24,263 nt of DNA from Basidiobolus heterosporus B8920 (GCA_000697455.1 JNET01035316.1:1-24263), one strand, 5' to 3'; counted from the first letter of the stretch, positions 10,740-21,091 are shown. Notes: generated by a model not told the origin, from the sequence alone. Translations and numbers: made by a program.

Positions 10740-11250
10740 AAGCTACCGAAATGTTCTACAATATTCCAGATCAGAAATCAGTACTTGATCACTCACCCCA
10801 CTGTGGAAAATTCTATGGAAGATCACATGACCACTTCTAACCTTAGCCTGTCAAGATATTACATGGAAGATCACATGATTTTCTCTATGATGTCATCCCA
10901 TGATCACTCTATTAGTCAGTCTCTAACTGTAGATGACTTACTAAGGTTCCACAGGAATCATCCTTTAATTACTAATCAATTTCCCCTATTGGTCAAGTTT
11001 TGCCAAGATATGAGGCACAGTAACTTAGAATCAACCTGAATGATTTGTATTAGAAAACACCCTGTGTGTAGAAAAGTATATATAGGAGATATTTCTCCTA
11101 CAATACATCATCATCTTATCTTTACAATATTCCCCTTAATTGTTCATTTGATCACTGCTACCTGCTACCACAGCAACCATCTTTGACTCTACCAAGGAAG
11201 CTTTACAGAAAGAGGCAACTAGCCAAGCAAACACCTAGTTAACACTTGTG
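10740..11250 (+). repeat. Possible LTR insertion within copy A
   Basis: This part has no counterpart in copies B or C. It has LTR-like traits: ATGGAAGATCACATGA occurs twice (10815-10830, 10863-10878), a TATATATAGG box lies near 11080, and a CATCATCATC-type leader follows. The gypsy LTRs of the window also carry GATCACATG upstream of TATATATAG. I could not place TG...CA ends with a matching duplication, so the boundaries are guesses. The plus frame 10785-11039 inside it looks fortuitous. Confidence 0.35.
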
Positions 11251-11675
11251 AATTGCAGCAGGAAGTTCACACAATAGGTAGCATTTATGTTATTTTATTC
11301 TTTCCCTAGTTTGTCCTTGTATGGCAAAGATCTTTTTTATCTTTGTAACTATTGGCAAAAGCTGCAATCTTTTCAAGACACTGCTGGTGTAGCTTATAGT
11401 GGGTTGTGACTTTGGTTGCTTTGGTACTTTGTCATCTCCCAAGGACATTTGAAACCAGTATCATCTTTTACTAAGACACCAACCTATTTGGCGGCTGTAG
11501 CTCAATAGTTTATCCTTGACAAACTTGAAGTCTTATCACCCTTCACAAAATCAACCAGAAGACAACTTCCCTGTTTCAGAAAAGAGGTTACCACATCTAG
11601 TGAGCAAATCATATCAACTTGAGATTGAGGAAGGATCAACTTGGTATCCCTATACCCTGACAGCACAGTGCTAGT

Positions 11676-11957
11676 TGTTGAAATTAATTGGGGAGAATTA
11701 TTGGTCTGGCCAGGAATTGAACCTGGGACCTCCTTAACTCTAGCAAGGTACTCTAACCACTGGGCTACCAGTCCTTATATGCTAGGCCTATATTACTAAG
11801 GGATCTTAACCTAGTCTGTCTTTGTATGGTACTTTGGCATGTCAGCTATACAAGCAACTGATTGGTCTTAGACTTTGTGTCCAGATGCGGTCACCATACC
11901 CCATGTTTTCCTCTTTAGGAAATGCTGCTTGTACCACAAGTCACCAGACTTTCAACA
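11676..11957 (-). mobile_element. 282-bp tRNA-bearing LTR-like element, copy 2 (inserted in copy A)
   Basis: Inverted relative to 3579-3860 and exactly as long. It is bounded by TGTTGAAA and TTTCAACA and flanked on both sides by CTAGT (11671-11675 and 11958-11962), a clean 5-base target-site duplication. TG...CA ends with a 5-base duplication are the hallmark of integrase-made LTR insertions, so this looks like a solo LTR or a very small LTR-type element. There is no open frame in it. The host sequence is the Tnp2-like copy A, and the matching region of copy C (about 23930-24010) has no such insert. Confidence 0.85.
11702..11774 (-). tRNA. tRNA-like gene inside LTR-like element, copy 2
   Basis: The same cloverleaf as at 3762-3834, with four differences. 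The T loop is the canonical TTCAATT and the B box GGTTCAATTCC (11713-11723) fits consensus exactly. The A box is TAGCCCAGTGG (11757-11767). The D stem GCCC/GAGT has one mismatch and one wobble. The acceptor arm again has seven pairs with one A-A mismatch, and the anticodon is again AGA. Between them the two copies suggest a parent with perfect D and T arms. Whether it is transcribed by RNA polymerase III cannot be told from sequence. Confidence 0.65.
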
Positions 11958-12840
11958 CTAGTGTGCCATCTATTCATACAATGATGTGACCTTTCACCAC
12001 CTGGTTTTTTATAGATACTCCTCTAGCAAGAAGCAAAACTCTTCAATTAATGGAATAAGAGTACTGTCAAGGCTTCCTGGTAACTTTAGGCCTGATATCA
12101 GTGTGACATTCATGCTCTTGGCACTTTTGTAGTGCTCTTTTGGTGATAGATTGAGGTCAAGTAGAAGGATTAGCCATCAGGCTTTACTTATTATGTATTT
12201 GTTGAGTACAAAGCTATCCAATGCCAATGCATATGCATAATGATAGCAGCCTCTAAAAAAGCCCTCATTCAGAAGATCTTGATAGTGGCAACTATCAAAT
12301 GTATCTCCTATGCCTTGGACTGACTGGTAATGATCTCAATGAAGAATCATTTACCTATATTTTTCCGATTTCACCATGGCTTTGGCATGGGGTACTATAG
12401 GTATACAGGCTGAACATGAGCAATATCTACTTATTGGTGAAGTAAACAACTCATGGCAGTTGCTACACTGTGGATTTTGCTGATGTTTGCCAGTCAATTC
12501 TATCCTACTATTACTATGGCATGGTATATTTTTGACCATTGGATCATATATTGCATGGAAACCATTGACTTCCTCCTGAACCAGGTATCTGGTAGCTAGC
12601 AACCAGTATTATCTTTAGTAATATCTCCAGAAATCTGCAAAAAACTTGGTGACAAATATTTGATTTAATTTGCCATTTTTCTATTATTAATAGGACATCT
12701 TTTATTGTTTCCTTGACATGTGGGCTAACTGAGAAGGCTAGTAAGTTGTAATATTTACAAACTTACTGTCCATCAGTTTCTGCACACTTTTCTTCCACAA
12801 GTTTTACTTGGTCAAGCTTTTCACCTATTTTTAAAGGTCA

Positions 12841-14439
12841 TCATCACTGTCAATACTCAAGTTATTTAAGGTCTTATTATTCTTAGCATAGTCTTTGGAG
12901 AGGGTAAAAGATGGCATATTAGCCATGAGTAAATTTGTCATATGTGAATTATTTACCTGAGGTGTGGAGTCAAAAGAAGTAGAGTTTAAGTTATCACTTC
13001 ATAGTAATCTAGCAGTACTTTTCCAAGGAACTTGACTTTTTTAGGCAACTACCACAACATTGTGGATATTTTCTATGTAGATTAAGTACCTTATGGCTCA
13101 ATAGTTTATGGCAATAGTCACAAGGCTTCTTTGTTTACCATCATTTGATAGCTGAGTTCACTTTAATGTTCATCTTGATGAAAAGAACACTCTTAGCTCA
13201 TAAGTGTGATATGTGTTAATGATGTGTATAGTGTGACAAATCTGAGACTATCTTATATTTGTCTTAGCAACATGTTCCTATCAGATCATATTTGGAAATC
13301 ATATGTGCTTTATTGGACATATATGAACAATGGAATCTACTATGCTGGTTGGGGTATTTTACCCTGCATATTGTAGTGATGTTAATTGATTCCAAGTGTC
13401 CTTAGAAGCAATCCCTACAAATTACCAGCTGAGCTAATTTTATACTTACTGGGGCTTACTATACTGATAGGAAGTATGTACACCAAGGCCACCAAACAGG
13501 TTCTTGAGAAGCTGAGTCTTCTATAGGATTTCTGAAGATCTGACTTTAGAGTAGAGGAAACTAATCTAATCTTGGGTAGCAGAAGTAGCTTGGTTTGAGT
13601 TGACTAAAGGTCAAGAAAACTGAGTCTGAGTCTTTCTGAGCAAGTAAAGTAGTGTTCAAGATAGTCTCTGATATAATGTGTTTGCTCACAAGAGCAAGGC
13701 AAGTAGTTTGTGAGTACCAGGAAGAAGGATTGACTAAATAATCAAAGCTAAGTTGATATATCTCCTGTACTTCCCAGTACTCTTAAATGTGTGCTCTTTG
13801 ATTAGCTGAAGACTCTGTTTGGATGGTTAGATACTTTGGATCTTTTGAATTTTGGATGCTTTATTTGTAAGAGCTTACTGTCTCTTATATAGTAGAAATA
13901 AGCAACTGAGATATTCTTTATCAAATCATAGTGATTTGATTACTAGGTAAAATTAATTAATCTTGATTTGAATGATCAAATCAATGGTGATTAATTGATA
14001 TAATCAGAGTGATTGATTGGTCATAGAAAGTGGATTTGATAGTTAGAAATAAAGCTAGATAACTTCATGCAATACTTTCTTGCAAATGATGAAGTTAAAA
14101 AATTGAATCCTTTTTCAACACCACAATATAACCAATTCTATAGAAATACAGGAAATTCAGTAAATAGCCATCAACATCTAACCCTACACCCACAAGAAAG
14201 AAAGTTCAGCCAAAGGGTGAGGGTAAAGAAAGGTTACCATCAAGGAAGGGTGATGAAACCTCCAGGTTGTGACGCTCAGAAGATCAGATAAGAGGAAAGA
14301 TAGCAAAATGTATCTGCCATAAGCTTGTCAAGATGAAACAGTTCTTTCAGTGGATTAGCATCTAGAAGATACATGAGCACAGGAATTAAGTAGAAAAATT
14401 TTCCAAGAAGATATCACTACCTCTACAAGTAACTCATGT
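12841..14439. other. Unassigned stretch between Tnp2-like copies A and B
   Basis: I recognise no protein or RNA gene. The left part may hold the decayed upstream end of copy A. 13920-14040 is very AT-rich with repeated GATTTGAT/ATCAAATC words (entered separately). The plus frame 14067-14291 is rich in Gln, Arg and Lys at its end and has no motif I know. Confidence 0.35.
13920..14040. repeat. Cluster of inverted ATCAAATC/GATTTGAT words
   Basis: ATCAAATCA-TAG-TGATTTGAT at 13920-13940 is a perfect 9-base inverted repeat with a 3-base loop. A second imperfect palindrome (GATCAAATCA then TGATTAATTGAT) lies at about 13973-14001, followed by further GATTGATTGG and GATTTGAT words. It may be the terminal or subterminal part of a transposon, or simple low-complexity sequence. 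Confidence 0.5.
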
Positions 14440-16500
14440 TTATTACTTGCTTAGAAGGATGGTCAGGCAAGACAAACAGCTGTGAGGAACATCAGTAATG
14501 CAATGAAGCATATATATTACAACAATAGGGACCATGATAGCTGGATCAGTACGATTGATTTTGGATTCAATCACCCTATAAAACTTAATTTCATCAGAGC
14601 TGAATCTGCTCTGGATTAAATTGGTGTGATCCAGCAAGACATTTGTCAGAGCACCAGCTAGTTGTTAATTATCAGGTAGGCTTATGGTTTTCTGGTGGTT
14701 TGATGAAAGTATTCATGCCATATTTAATCATCAGCCTAACATCTATCAATTCTTTTACAGTGGCACTGTCCCATCACATTGATATTGCAATATTTCTGTG
14801 TTTTGCAGTCAAAAGGTTTTAATCATTTAGCATTCCACTATTCCACCTTTTTCTTGCCAATTATTTCACTCATAATGAGTGTCAAAAAATACCAGATATT
14901 TGTTGTTCTTTACCTCTACGTATACACAAACTTGATTCAACAGGCACAAGTCTACAATATCCACATACTTTGCTTCCATGCACGTGTTGGCAAAACTACT
15001 ATATATGCTGTAGCTTCTATAACATATACACTTTGCTAGTAAGTGATTCCTTGTGCTGGTGGAAATCAAGATGAATTGCTGTACCTGTGCAAAGACTTGC
15101 TTTGAATTCAACCAAAATATGCCTCTTGATATTTGAATGTTGATTTGGTTACTATATTAATTGCTATTACTAAAGAATACTATATCATGTCCAAAGCTAA
15201 ACTGCTGATTGTTCTCACATACTACTCCTGCTAGCTAATGTTAAATTCTCTCTAAAGTATACTAACAATGAAGTTAGTGTAGTGCAATTTACATGGAAAT
15301 ATGACCTCAGAATTGCAGGTTGTCCAAGGATTTAGCACAGCTACTAGGGCTCAGCCAACCACCCAAGAAAGCCCATGGATGCAACAAAATGGTACTGCTG
15401 CCGGCTTTCCTCTCCTTGGTATTTGGTCCATGCTTCATTTTGTAGTATCTATCACTAATTTTGCTGTAACATTCTTGATGAGGTTGACATATAGTAGAAC
15501 TGTCAATAGTACTTTCTATCATTAATTGTGCTGTAATATTCTTCATGAGGTTGGCATATGGTCAAGCTGCTAATTCTGCCTGATTCACAGTCTCTCCACC
15601 TGTACGTTCCATGGGAAACTCCCAGAAAGTGCTACATAGTCCAATTACCTCGAAACATTGTGCCAAGTGTAGTAATGAGAGGACAGAGTAGTGGCATAAA
15701 TTGATTTTGCCAGGAATGTGGTTGTAGTAGAGCTTTTCAAATCCTGTGACAAACTTTTCACAAAGATGTTGAATATAGCATGAATCAGGAGCTGTTATCT
15801 TATGTCTTGGATAAATGTTGGTAATATCTACTAATAACTCCCAATGCCTCCAGTATATATTTGGAAAAAACCCCTCAAAATACCGCTAAAATAATTGAAT
15901 ATTCAATACTTCCAATCTTGGAATTTAAATAGCTTTATGCTTATGTGTATATACCTTGGTGTGCGGGTAAAATATGATGGTGCTTGGATATTATCCATTA
16001 TTCTGCTCATAACTATGAACTCTTGTGATATTCCAAATGTACTGTTAAGGTTCAGGTTGCCATTATATTACTTGGTCATTAGTATAGGGATATCATTGAA
16101 AGATAAGTGCATGGCACCCAATGGGAAGCTTGCTATCCAGCTAAGGCTCTTCAGTAGTAAAATTGCTGGCTTATGGCCAATGCCTGTTTCAATTGATGGG
16201 AATGGCAATTCTTCAGAAACTGCTGCCAGCATGTCATAGTCATCATGGTTTTTAATGGTATGAGCTAGTTGCTTATTGTTGTATTAGGGTACTCACAATG
16301 TGAATGACTAGATGAACATACTCCATTCATTTTGCAAAATCTATAACGTGCCATTACATTGTATCCTTGGAATCTAAGAGCATGTTAATTGCACAGACAC
16401 TGAGTGGATGAGCATTCAAGAGACAGTGCATAATATTGCAAGAAGCTATATTGATTTTCAGTAGAGTTGATGAGAGCGGAGAACTGGCATCACTTAGATG
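14440..16500 (-). mobile_element. Tnp2-like transposon relic, copy B
   Basis: On the minus strand from about 16380 downward: a Cys-motif region resembling copy D, then DMLAAVSEELPFPSIETG with FPLGAMHLSFNDIPILM (16240-16075). Next come QDWKYWIFNYFSGIL and DITNIYPRHKITAPDS (15915-15780), and FVTGFEKLYYNHIPG with SLLHLAQCFEVIGL and FWEFPMERTGGE (15760-15595). The last is the family's FPMER motif. C-terminal parts follow to VFFDTHYE near 14866. In-frame stops, for example just after QAELAA near 15570, and frame changes show decay. The N-terminal third seen in copies A and C is missing, because the copy ends close to the gypsy insertion at 16506. 14577-14860 also matches 21658-21910 of copy C, so the repeat continues past the coding end. 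Confidence 0.75.
15443..15559 (-). repeat. 66-base tandem duplication inside copy B
   Basis: A unit starting TAGTATCTATCA at 15443 and ending GGTTGACATAT recurs at about 15508-15559 (TAGTACTTTCTATCA...GGTTGGCATAT). Copies A and C have the segment once, so this is a private duplication of copy B. It lengthens the relic's C-terminal region by about 22 codons. Confidence 0.6.
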
Positions 16501-16505
16501 GTAAT
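16501..16505. repeat. Target-site duplication, left (GTAAT)
   Basis: GTAAT directly precedes the LTR start TGTCA. The same five bases follow the end of the last LTR piece at 20696-20700. This defines 16506-20695 as one insertion unit. Confidence 0.75.
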
Positions 16506-19500
16506 TGTCACAATCTCATGACAGTACTGCCAAGAAACACCCATCCTTAGTATATCCCATGCATCAGTTATCATCCCATATCTTTTAGCCATTGGTTGTC
16601 TCAGCCCTAAGATCTCTATCCTTGCCAAGTCCAAGTCATTATCATATATGGTGATAACATCACAAGATTTTGTATTTTCCAGAAACACAAGATTCCTGCT
16701 GTAAAGAAGATCCACCCTGTCACTGTTGAGGCTATTGATGGAACATCATTAAGCTCTGCAATATTACCTTTGAGACTGGCTTACTCACTATCTCAAGTAG
16801 TTGTCACTCAGAAGAGCTTGCTTTCAACATCATGCCTCCACCTCATCATCCTGTTGTCCCTGGAACCACCTGGTCAATGCATCATAATCCAGTCATCAAC
16901 TGGAAGACAAGGTCCTTGTCATTCAAGAAGCCTCCAACCCCAAGCCTTCTGAAAACTTCCCAAAGTCTCAAAGCCTTTGAGACTCTAATATCCAAGAAAT
17001 CCAATCAGGAACCTATACCTCCAAAAGAACTCCCTGAGAAACACCAACAATACACCCATGTCTTTGACAAAAAGAAATCTGAACTCTTGCCTGCCCATAG
17101 ACCCTATGCCTGCCCTATAGATCTTGAAGAAGGAAAAAAGCCACCGTTTGGACCTATCTATAATCTCTCCCAGCCTGAACTCCAGGAACTCGAGATCTAT
17201 ACTGAAGAAAATCTCAAGAAGGGCTTCATTCAACACTCAATATCCCCAGCAGGTGACGCAATCCTCTTTGTAACCAAAAAGGATGGCACCCTGAGAATGT
17301 GTGTTGACTATAGAGGCCTGAATAAGATTACAATCAAGAACAGGTATCCTTTGCCATTGATCAACACTCTGTTAGATCAAGTCTCTAGTGCCAAGATCTT
17401 TACTAAGATAGATCTCAGAGGTGCTTACAACCTTGTACCCATAAGACCTGGTGATGAATGGAAAACTGCTTTCCAAACAAGATATGGCCACTTTGAGTAT
17501 AAAGTTGTGCCATTTGGTTTAACCAATGCACCTGCAGTATTTCAGCACCTTATGCATGATATTCTCCAAGAATACCTTGACCAGTTTGTTGTAGTATATC
17601 TGGATGCTATACTAATCTACTCCAGCTCCCAACAAGATCACAATAACCATGTGAGCATTGTCCTTGAAAAGATTGATCAAGCAGGACTCTATGCAAAACT
17701 TGACAATGTATGAGTTTGATGCCACCAAAGCTGCATTTCTTGGTTACTTACTTACCCCACAAGGTATAAAAATTGACCCCAAGAACGTTGAAGCTATACA
17801 AACTTGGAAAACCCCTAGCTCTGTGGAGAAAGTCCAATCATTCCTTAGATTTGCTAACTTCTACCAAGGATTTATATACTACTATCAAGGATAGTTACTC
17901 CCTTGACCAACATGACCAAGAAGATAGTACCATTCTACTGGCAATCTGATCACTCAAAAGCATTTGAGGCCTTGAAGAAGTCATTTACATGTGCCCCACT
18001 TCTTGTTTATCTGGATCTCCAGAAGCAATTCATCATTGAAAGTGAAGCCTCTGACCTTGCCCTTGGTGCAATCTTGTCACAGTATAATGGCCAGAAGGAA
18101 CTGCATCCCATTGCCTTCTACTCTTGGAAGTTTATCCCAGCTGAGGTTAACTATGATATATATGATAAGGAACTCCTAGCTATTGTAGTAGGTTTTGAAC
18201 AATAGAGACACTACTTAGATGGTGCTGCTAACCATACCATTGTCTATTTTGACCACAGGAACCAGCAATACTTCACTACCTCCAAAGTATTGAACTATAG
18301 ACAGGTCAGATGGTCCCTTTTCCTGTCTGGTTTTCATATTGCACTAGTTTATAGAGCAGGATCAAAGCAAGGAAAACCTGATGCCATGTCAAGAAAAAGG
18401 GAGTATGCCCTAAAAGAGGGAGATGATGCCTGTTGGCAACAGCAAATGGCCCTCCTATTTCAGCAAAATTTCAAAGTTCTTGCTACACTATGCTTCAAGC
18501 CCCTAGTCCAGCCCTTGATTGAAAGAATCAAGTCAGCTCAAGAAAAAGACTCTTATGCCCTTGCAGTCAGGTCCCAGCTTCAGTTAGGTTTCTCTGCTAC
18601 TACTAAGAACCTCTAGATCACAGAAGGTATCCTCTACCATCAGAACCAAGTCTACGTCCCCAGCCATGATATTCAACTTGAGATCCTGTAATCACAACAT
18701 GACTCTATTGTTGCAGGCCATTTTGGTACTGTCAAAATAACCAATGCTATTGAAAGAGATTTCTGGTGGCCCAAGTTAATATCCTCCATCAAGTCTTTTA
18801 TCAAGACTTGTGACCTTTGCACCAAGCTAAATCATCTTGGCATCAGCCATATGGCCTACTCCAGCCCTTCCCCATCCCTAGTTACCACTGGGAATCTATT
18901 TCTATGGACTTCATCACTGACCTGCCCTTGTCCATCAGCTTTGATGTAATCCTAGTTGTAGTAGATAGGCTCACTAAGATGGCCCACTATATCCCTTGTA
19001 CCAAGAACATCACAGCCCAAGAAACTACACAGCTAATTATCAAGAATGTATTCCATTTACAAGGTACCCCCATGGATATCATCTCTGATAGAGGACCCCA
19101 GTTTGCCTCCAACTACTGGAAGCATTTCATGAAGTACCTTAGTGTTAAGGTTAAACTCTCTACTTCTATTCACCCTTAGACAGATGGCCAAACAGAACAA
19201 GTCAACCAAATTCTAGAACAATGTCTATGATGCTTTATTGACTACCAGCAAGACAATTGGGAGGAGTTATTAGCACTTGCTGAGTTCTCCTATAATAATG
19301 CAATAAACTCTGCTACAAATAAGACTCCTTTCTATGCAAACTATGGAAGAAACCGTAGTTTGATGTCCAGGTACCCTGTAATCCTATGAGCCCTCCTGCT
19401 GCCAACCATGCTTGCATCCTTCAAGACCTGACAACAACTTTGATCCATGACCTGACTCAAGCCCACAAAGCCTACCAAGAACTTGCTAATCAGAAGAGAA

Positions 19501-19751
19501 AACCCCACCCAGACCTACAGGAAGGATGCCTAGTTTGGTTAATTCAAAGAAACATATCTACCAACAGACCTTACAATAAGCTTACTATAAAAAGCTTGGC
19601 CCCTTCAAGATTCGGAAGAAACTTAGTCCTGTTGTCTATCAATTAGAACTTCCTATGAATATGAAGATACATGATACATTTCATGTATCTCTGCTAGAAC
19701 CATATCATGAGAATACTTGGCCTTGTTGGGGCCCTCCTGCCCCTCCTGTTG

Positions 19752-19945
19752 TTGAAATGGAAAACTTCATTGAATACAAAGTCAAAGATATCCTTGACTC
19801 CAAGTATATTGGACAGAAACTACATTACCGTGTAGATTGGAAAGGTTATTCTCCAAATGACCACACTTGGGAACCTGCTTGCAACTTGACCAACAGTCAA
19901 GACATGATAAATACTTTCCACAACAAATACCAAGGAAAACTTCAC
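19752..19945 (+). other. Chromodomain region of the gypsy fossil
   Basis: The stretch VEMENFIEYKVKDILDSKYI, followed by YRVDWKGYSPNDHTWEP, shows the chromodomain pattern (E-I-D-R...YLVKWKGY....TWEP..NL). In this retrotransposon branch the domain sits at the end of integrase and is thought to steer insertion to marked chromatin. It is part of a broken fossil element. Confidence 0.85.
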
Positions 19946-19981
19946 CATAGAAAGTATGCCATCCTTGAAAAAGGAGAATAG

Positions 19982-20493
19982 TGTCATGATCTCATGACAG
20001 TACTGCCAAGAAACATCCATCCTTAGTATACCCCATGCATCAGTTATCACCCCATATCTTTTAGCCATTGGTTGTCCCAGCCCCAAGATCTCTATTCTTG
20101 CCAAGTCCAAGTAATTACCATATATGGTAATAATGTTACATGAGATTCCTTATTTGGAATCCATGTCTCACATCCTAGTCTCCAGGTCCTTATTTGGAAA
20201 TCTCAACATTACACAAAGATCACATGGTTACGCGGAGTAGTCATTGTGGATATAGTTTCTCCATTTAGTTTAGTAATACCTCATTGCTTATTCATCATTG
20301 TCTCGGCACTTAGCCTTAGGAAAGTATATATAGTACTATCCTCCCTTATGTATTCCTCAGTCTGATCAACACAGGTTATCAATAAACATTCCTACCGGAT
20401 TCCAGTTCTTGGCCTTACCTTGTTAGTCTACACCTAAGTCATTCCTGCCTTGTCCTGCCTGGTCTCTTCTCTTGCCTTGGTTTGTTCATAACA
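19982..20493 (+). repeat. Right LTR of the gypsy fossil
   Basis: The LTR starts TGTCATGATCTCATGACA and ends TTCATAACA. It is preceded by a purine-rich tract (GAAAAAGGAGAATAG, about 19967-19981). It holds a TATATATA box (20325-20332) and an AATAAA signal near 20380. The first 18 bases form a perfect inverted repeat of 8 bases around TC. Confidence 0.85.
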
Positions 20494-20695
20494 CTTGGCA
20501 TTTAGCCTTAGAAAGTATATATAGTACTATCCCCCCTTATGTATCCCTTATTCTGATAAACATAGGTTATTAATAAACATTCCTACCGGATTCCTGTTCT
20601 TCTCCTTGCCTTGTTAGTCAACGCCTATGTTGTTCCTGCCTTAGCCTTGCCTTGTCCTGACTGGTCTCTTCTCCTGCCTTGGTTTGTTCATAACT
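20494..20695 (+). repeat. Second, partial LTR in tandem
   Basis: Immediately after the right LTR, a sequence matching only the last two-fifths of the same LTR follows. It begins at CTTGGCATTTAGCC, with its own TATATATA box (20516-20523) and AATAAA, and ends TTCATAACT. The target duplication GTAAT follows it rather than the first LTR, so this piece belongs to the inserted unit. Confidence 0.8.
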
Positions 20696-20700
20696 GTAAT
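20696..20700. repeat. Target-site duplication, right (GTAAT)
   Basis: Partner of 16501-16505. It directly follows the end of the partial tandem LTR. Confidence 0.75.
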
Positions 20701-20702
20701 AG

Positions 20703-20880
20703 ATTGGTTTCATGTTGCTTGTCCTGGTGTGCAGCAAGACAATGGAAACTGGGCAACTATAAGTCTTTCATGAAGTATATGAAAAATATAAGTAGTTATA
20801 AATGGGCAAAGAAGAAGGTGAAAGCAAAGCTGTAGGTGCCCACTAGCAAAGAAATGTCTCAATTTGAAAAGAATCTAAGG
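20703..20880 (+). repeat. Repeat R2, copy 1, with coding look
   Basis: Matches 21472-21655 in the same orientation. The best plus frames read FHVACPGVQQDNGNWATI, then MKYMKNISSYKWAKKKV and KAKL. Copy 2 reads LHVVYPGSQHANSNWATI and then RKVEAKL-like sequence. Keeping amino acids while bases differ suggests the parent coded for protein. I do not recognise the family; a transposon protein is likely from context. Confidence 0.5.
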
Positions 20881-21091
20881 ACCAAGCTTTAAGCATTAAA
20901 TTCAGAACTCCCATGGAAAAACCGCTAGAAGGTAGCCAATCAAGAGCACCTAGAGCACTTGATATACTTGATTGCCTACCCTCTACCTCCCTCAAACCAA
21001 GTATATACATAACTCCCTTCCAAATATAGCCAACACCAATTACCTCACAACGTACCGGGAGCCACAGAAAAGCCCAAGAAAAATATACTAG

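Larger units (their letters stand above)
9080..12840 (-). mobile_element. Tnp2-like (CACTA/EnSpm-type) transposon relic, copy A
   Basis: Read on the minus strand, this is the most complete Tnp2-like transposase relic. From 12840 down come SVSPHVKETIKDVLLI and VASYQIPGSGGSQWFPC (about 12750-12560), and a Cys cluster PQCSNCHELF with CSCSACIPIVPHAKAM (about 12490-12370). Next come FDSCHYQDLLNEGFF and ALALDSFVLNKYI (12290-12200), and then NLSPKEHYKSAKSMNVTLI and GSLDSTLIPLIEEF (12160-12040). The MHL-type block follows at 10437-10250 (FPSIDTG, ILLLRSLSW). Towards the C-terminus are FHRMHMWRNCES and CKPHQNVKAKLVIDTTKW (9840-9710), and a tail near 9500-9140. These match the order of blocks in basidiomycete Tnp2 proteins. 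Several frame changes and stops show it is dead. The 282-bp element interrupts it at 11676-11957. I could not identify terminal inverted repeats. Confidence 0.75.
16506..20695 (+). mobile_element. Ty3/gypsy chromovirus fossil with LTRs and target-site duplication
   Basis: A fossil LTR retrotransposon of the chromodomain branch. Parts in order: a partial left LTR (16506-16669) and the end of a protease-like region (to about 16980). Then comes reverse transcriptase (about 17090-17720; CPIDLEEGKKPPFGPIY, CVDYRGLNKIT, KIDLRGAYNLV, VPFGLTNAP) and RNase H (about 17950-18400). Integrase follows, with zinc-binding part and core (about 18640-19270; SMDFITDLPLS, VVDRLTKMAHYIPC, DRGPQFAS), then its C-terminal part, and a chromodomain (about 19750-19945). 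A purine tract sits just before the right LTR. No gag was recognised. The element is broken, with roughly six to ten breaks. The left and right LTR pieces are about 90 percent identical, mostly differing by transitions, so it is not recent. It is clearly younger than the Copia fossil. Confidence 0.9.

Noticed and set aside
11480-11520. tRNA A-box look-alike (GGCTGTAGCTCAATAG)
   Set aside because: No B box or cloverleaf follows; the same segment in copy C (about 23836) shows it is part of the Tnp2-like repeat.
14067-14291. 74-residue basic frame as possible gag fragment
   Set aside because: No zinc knuckle or other gag motif, and no matching element parts next to it.
16501-20700. Repeat-induced point mutation (RIP) as the cause of decay
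   Set aside because: Changes between LTR copies are mostly transitions, but a CpA-to-TpA bias could not be shown by eye, and loss of CpG by methylation explains them at least as well.
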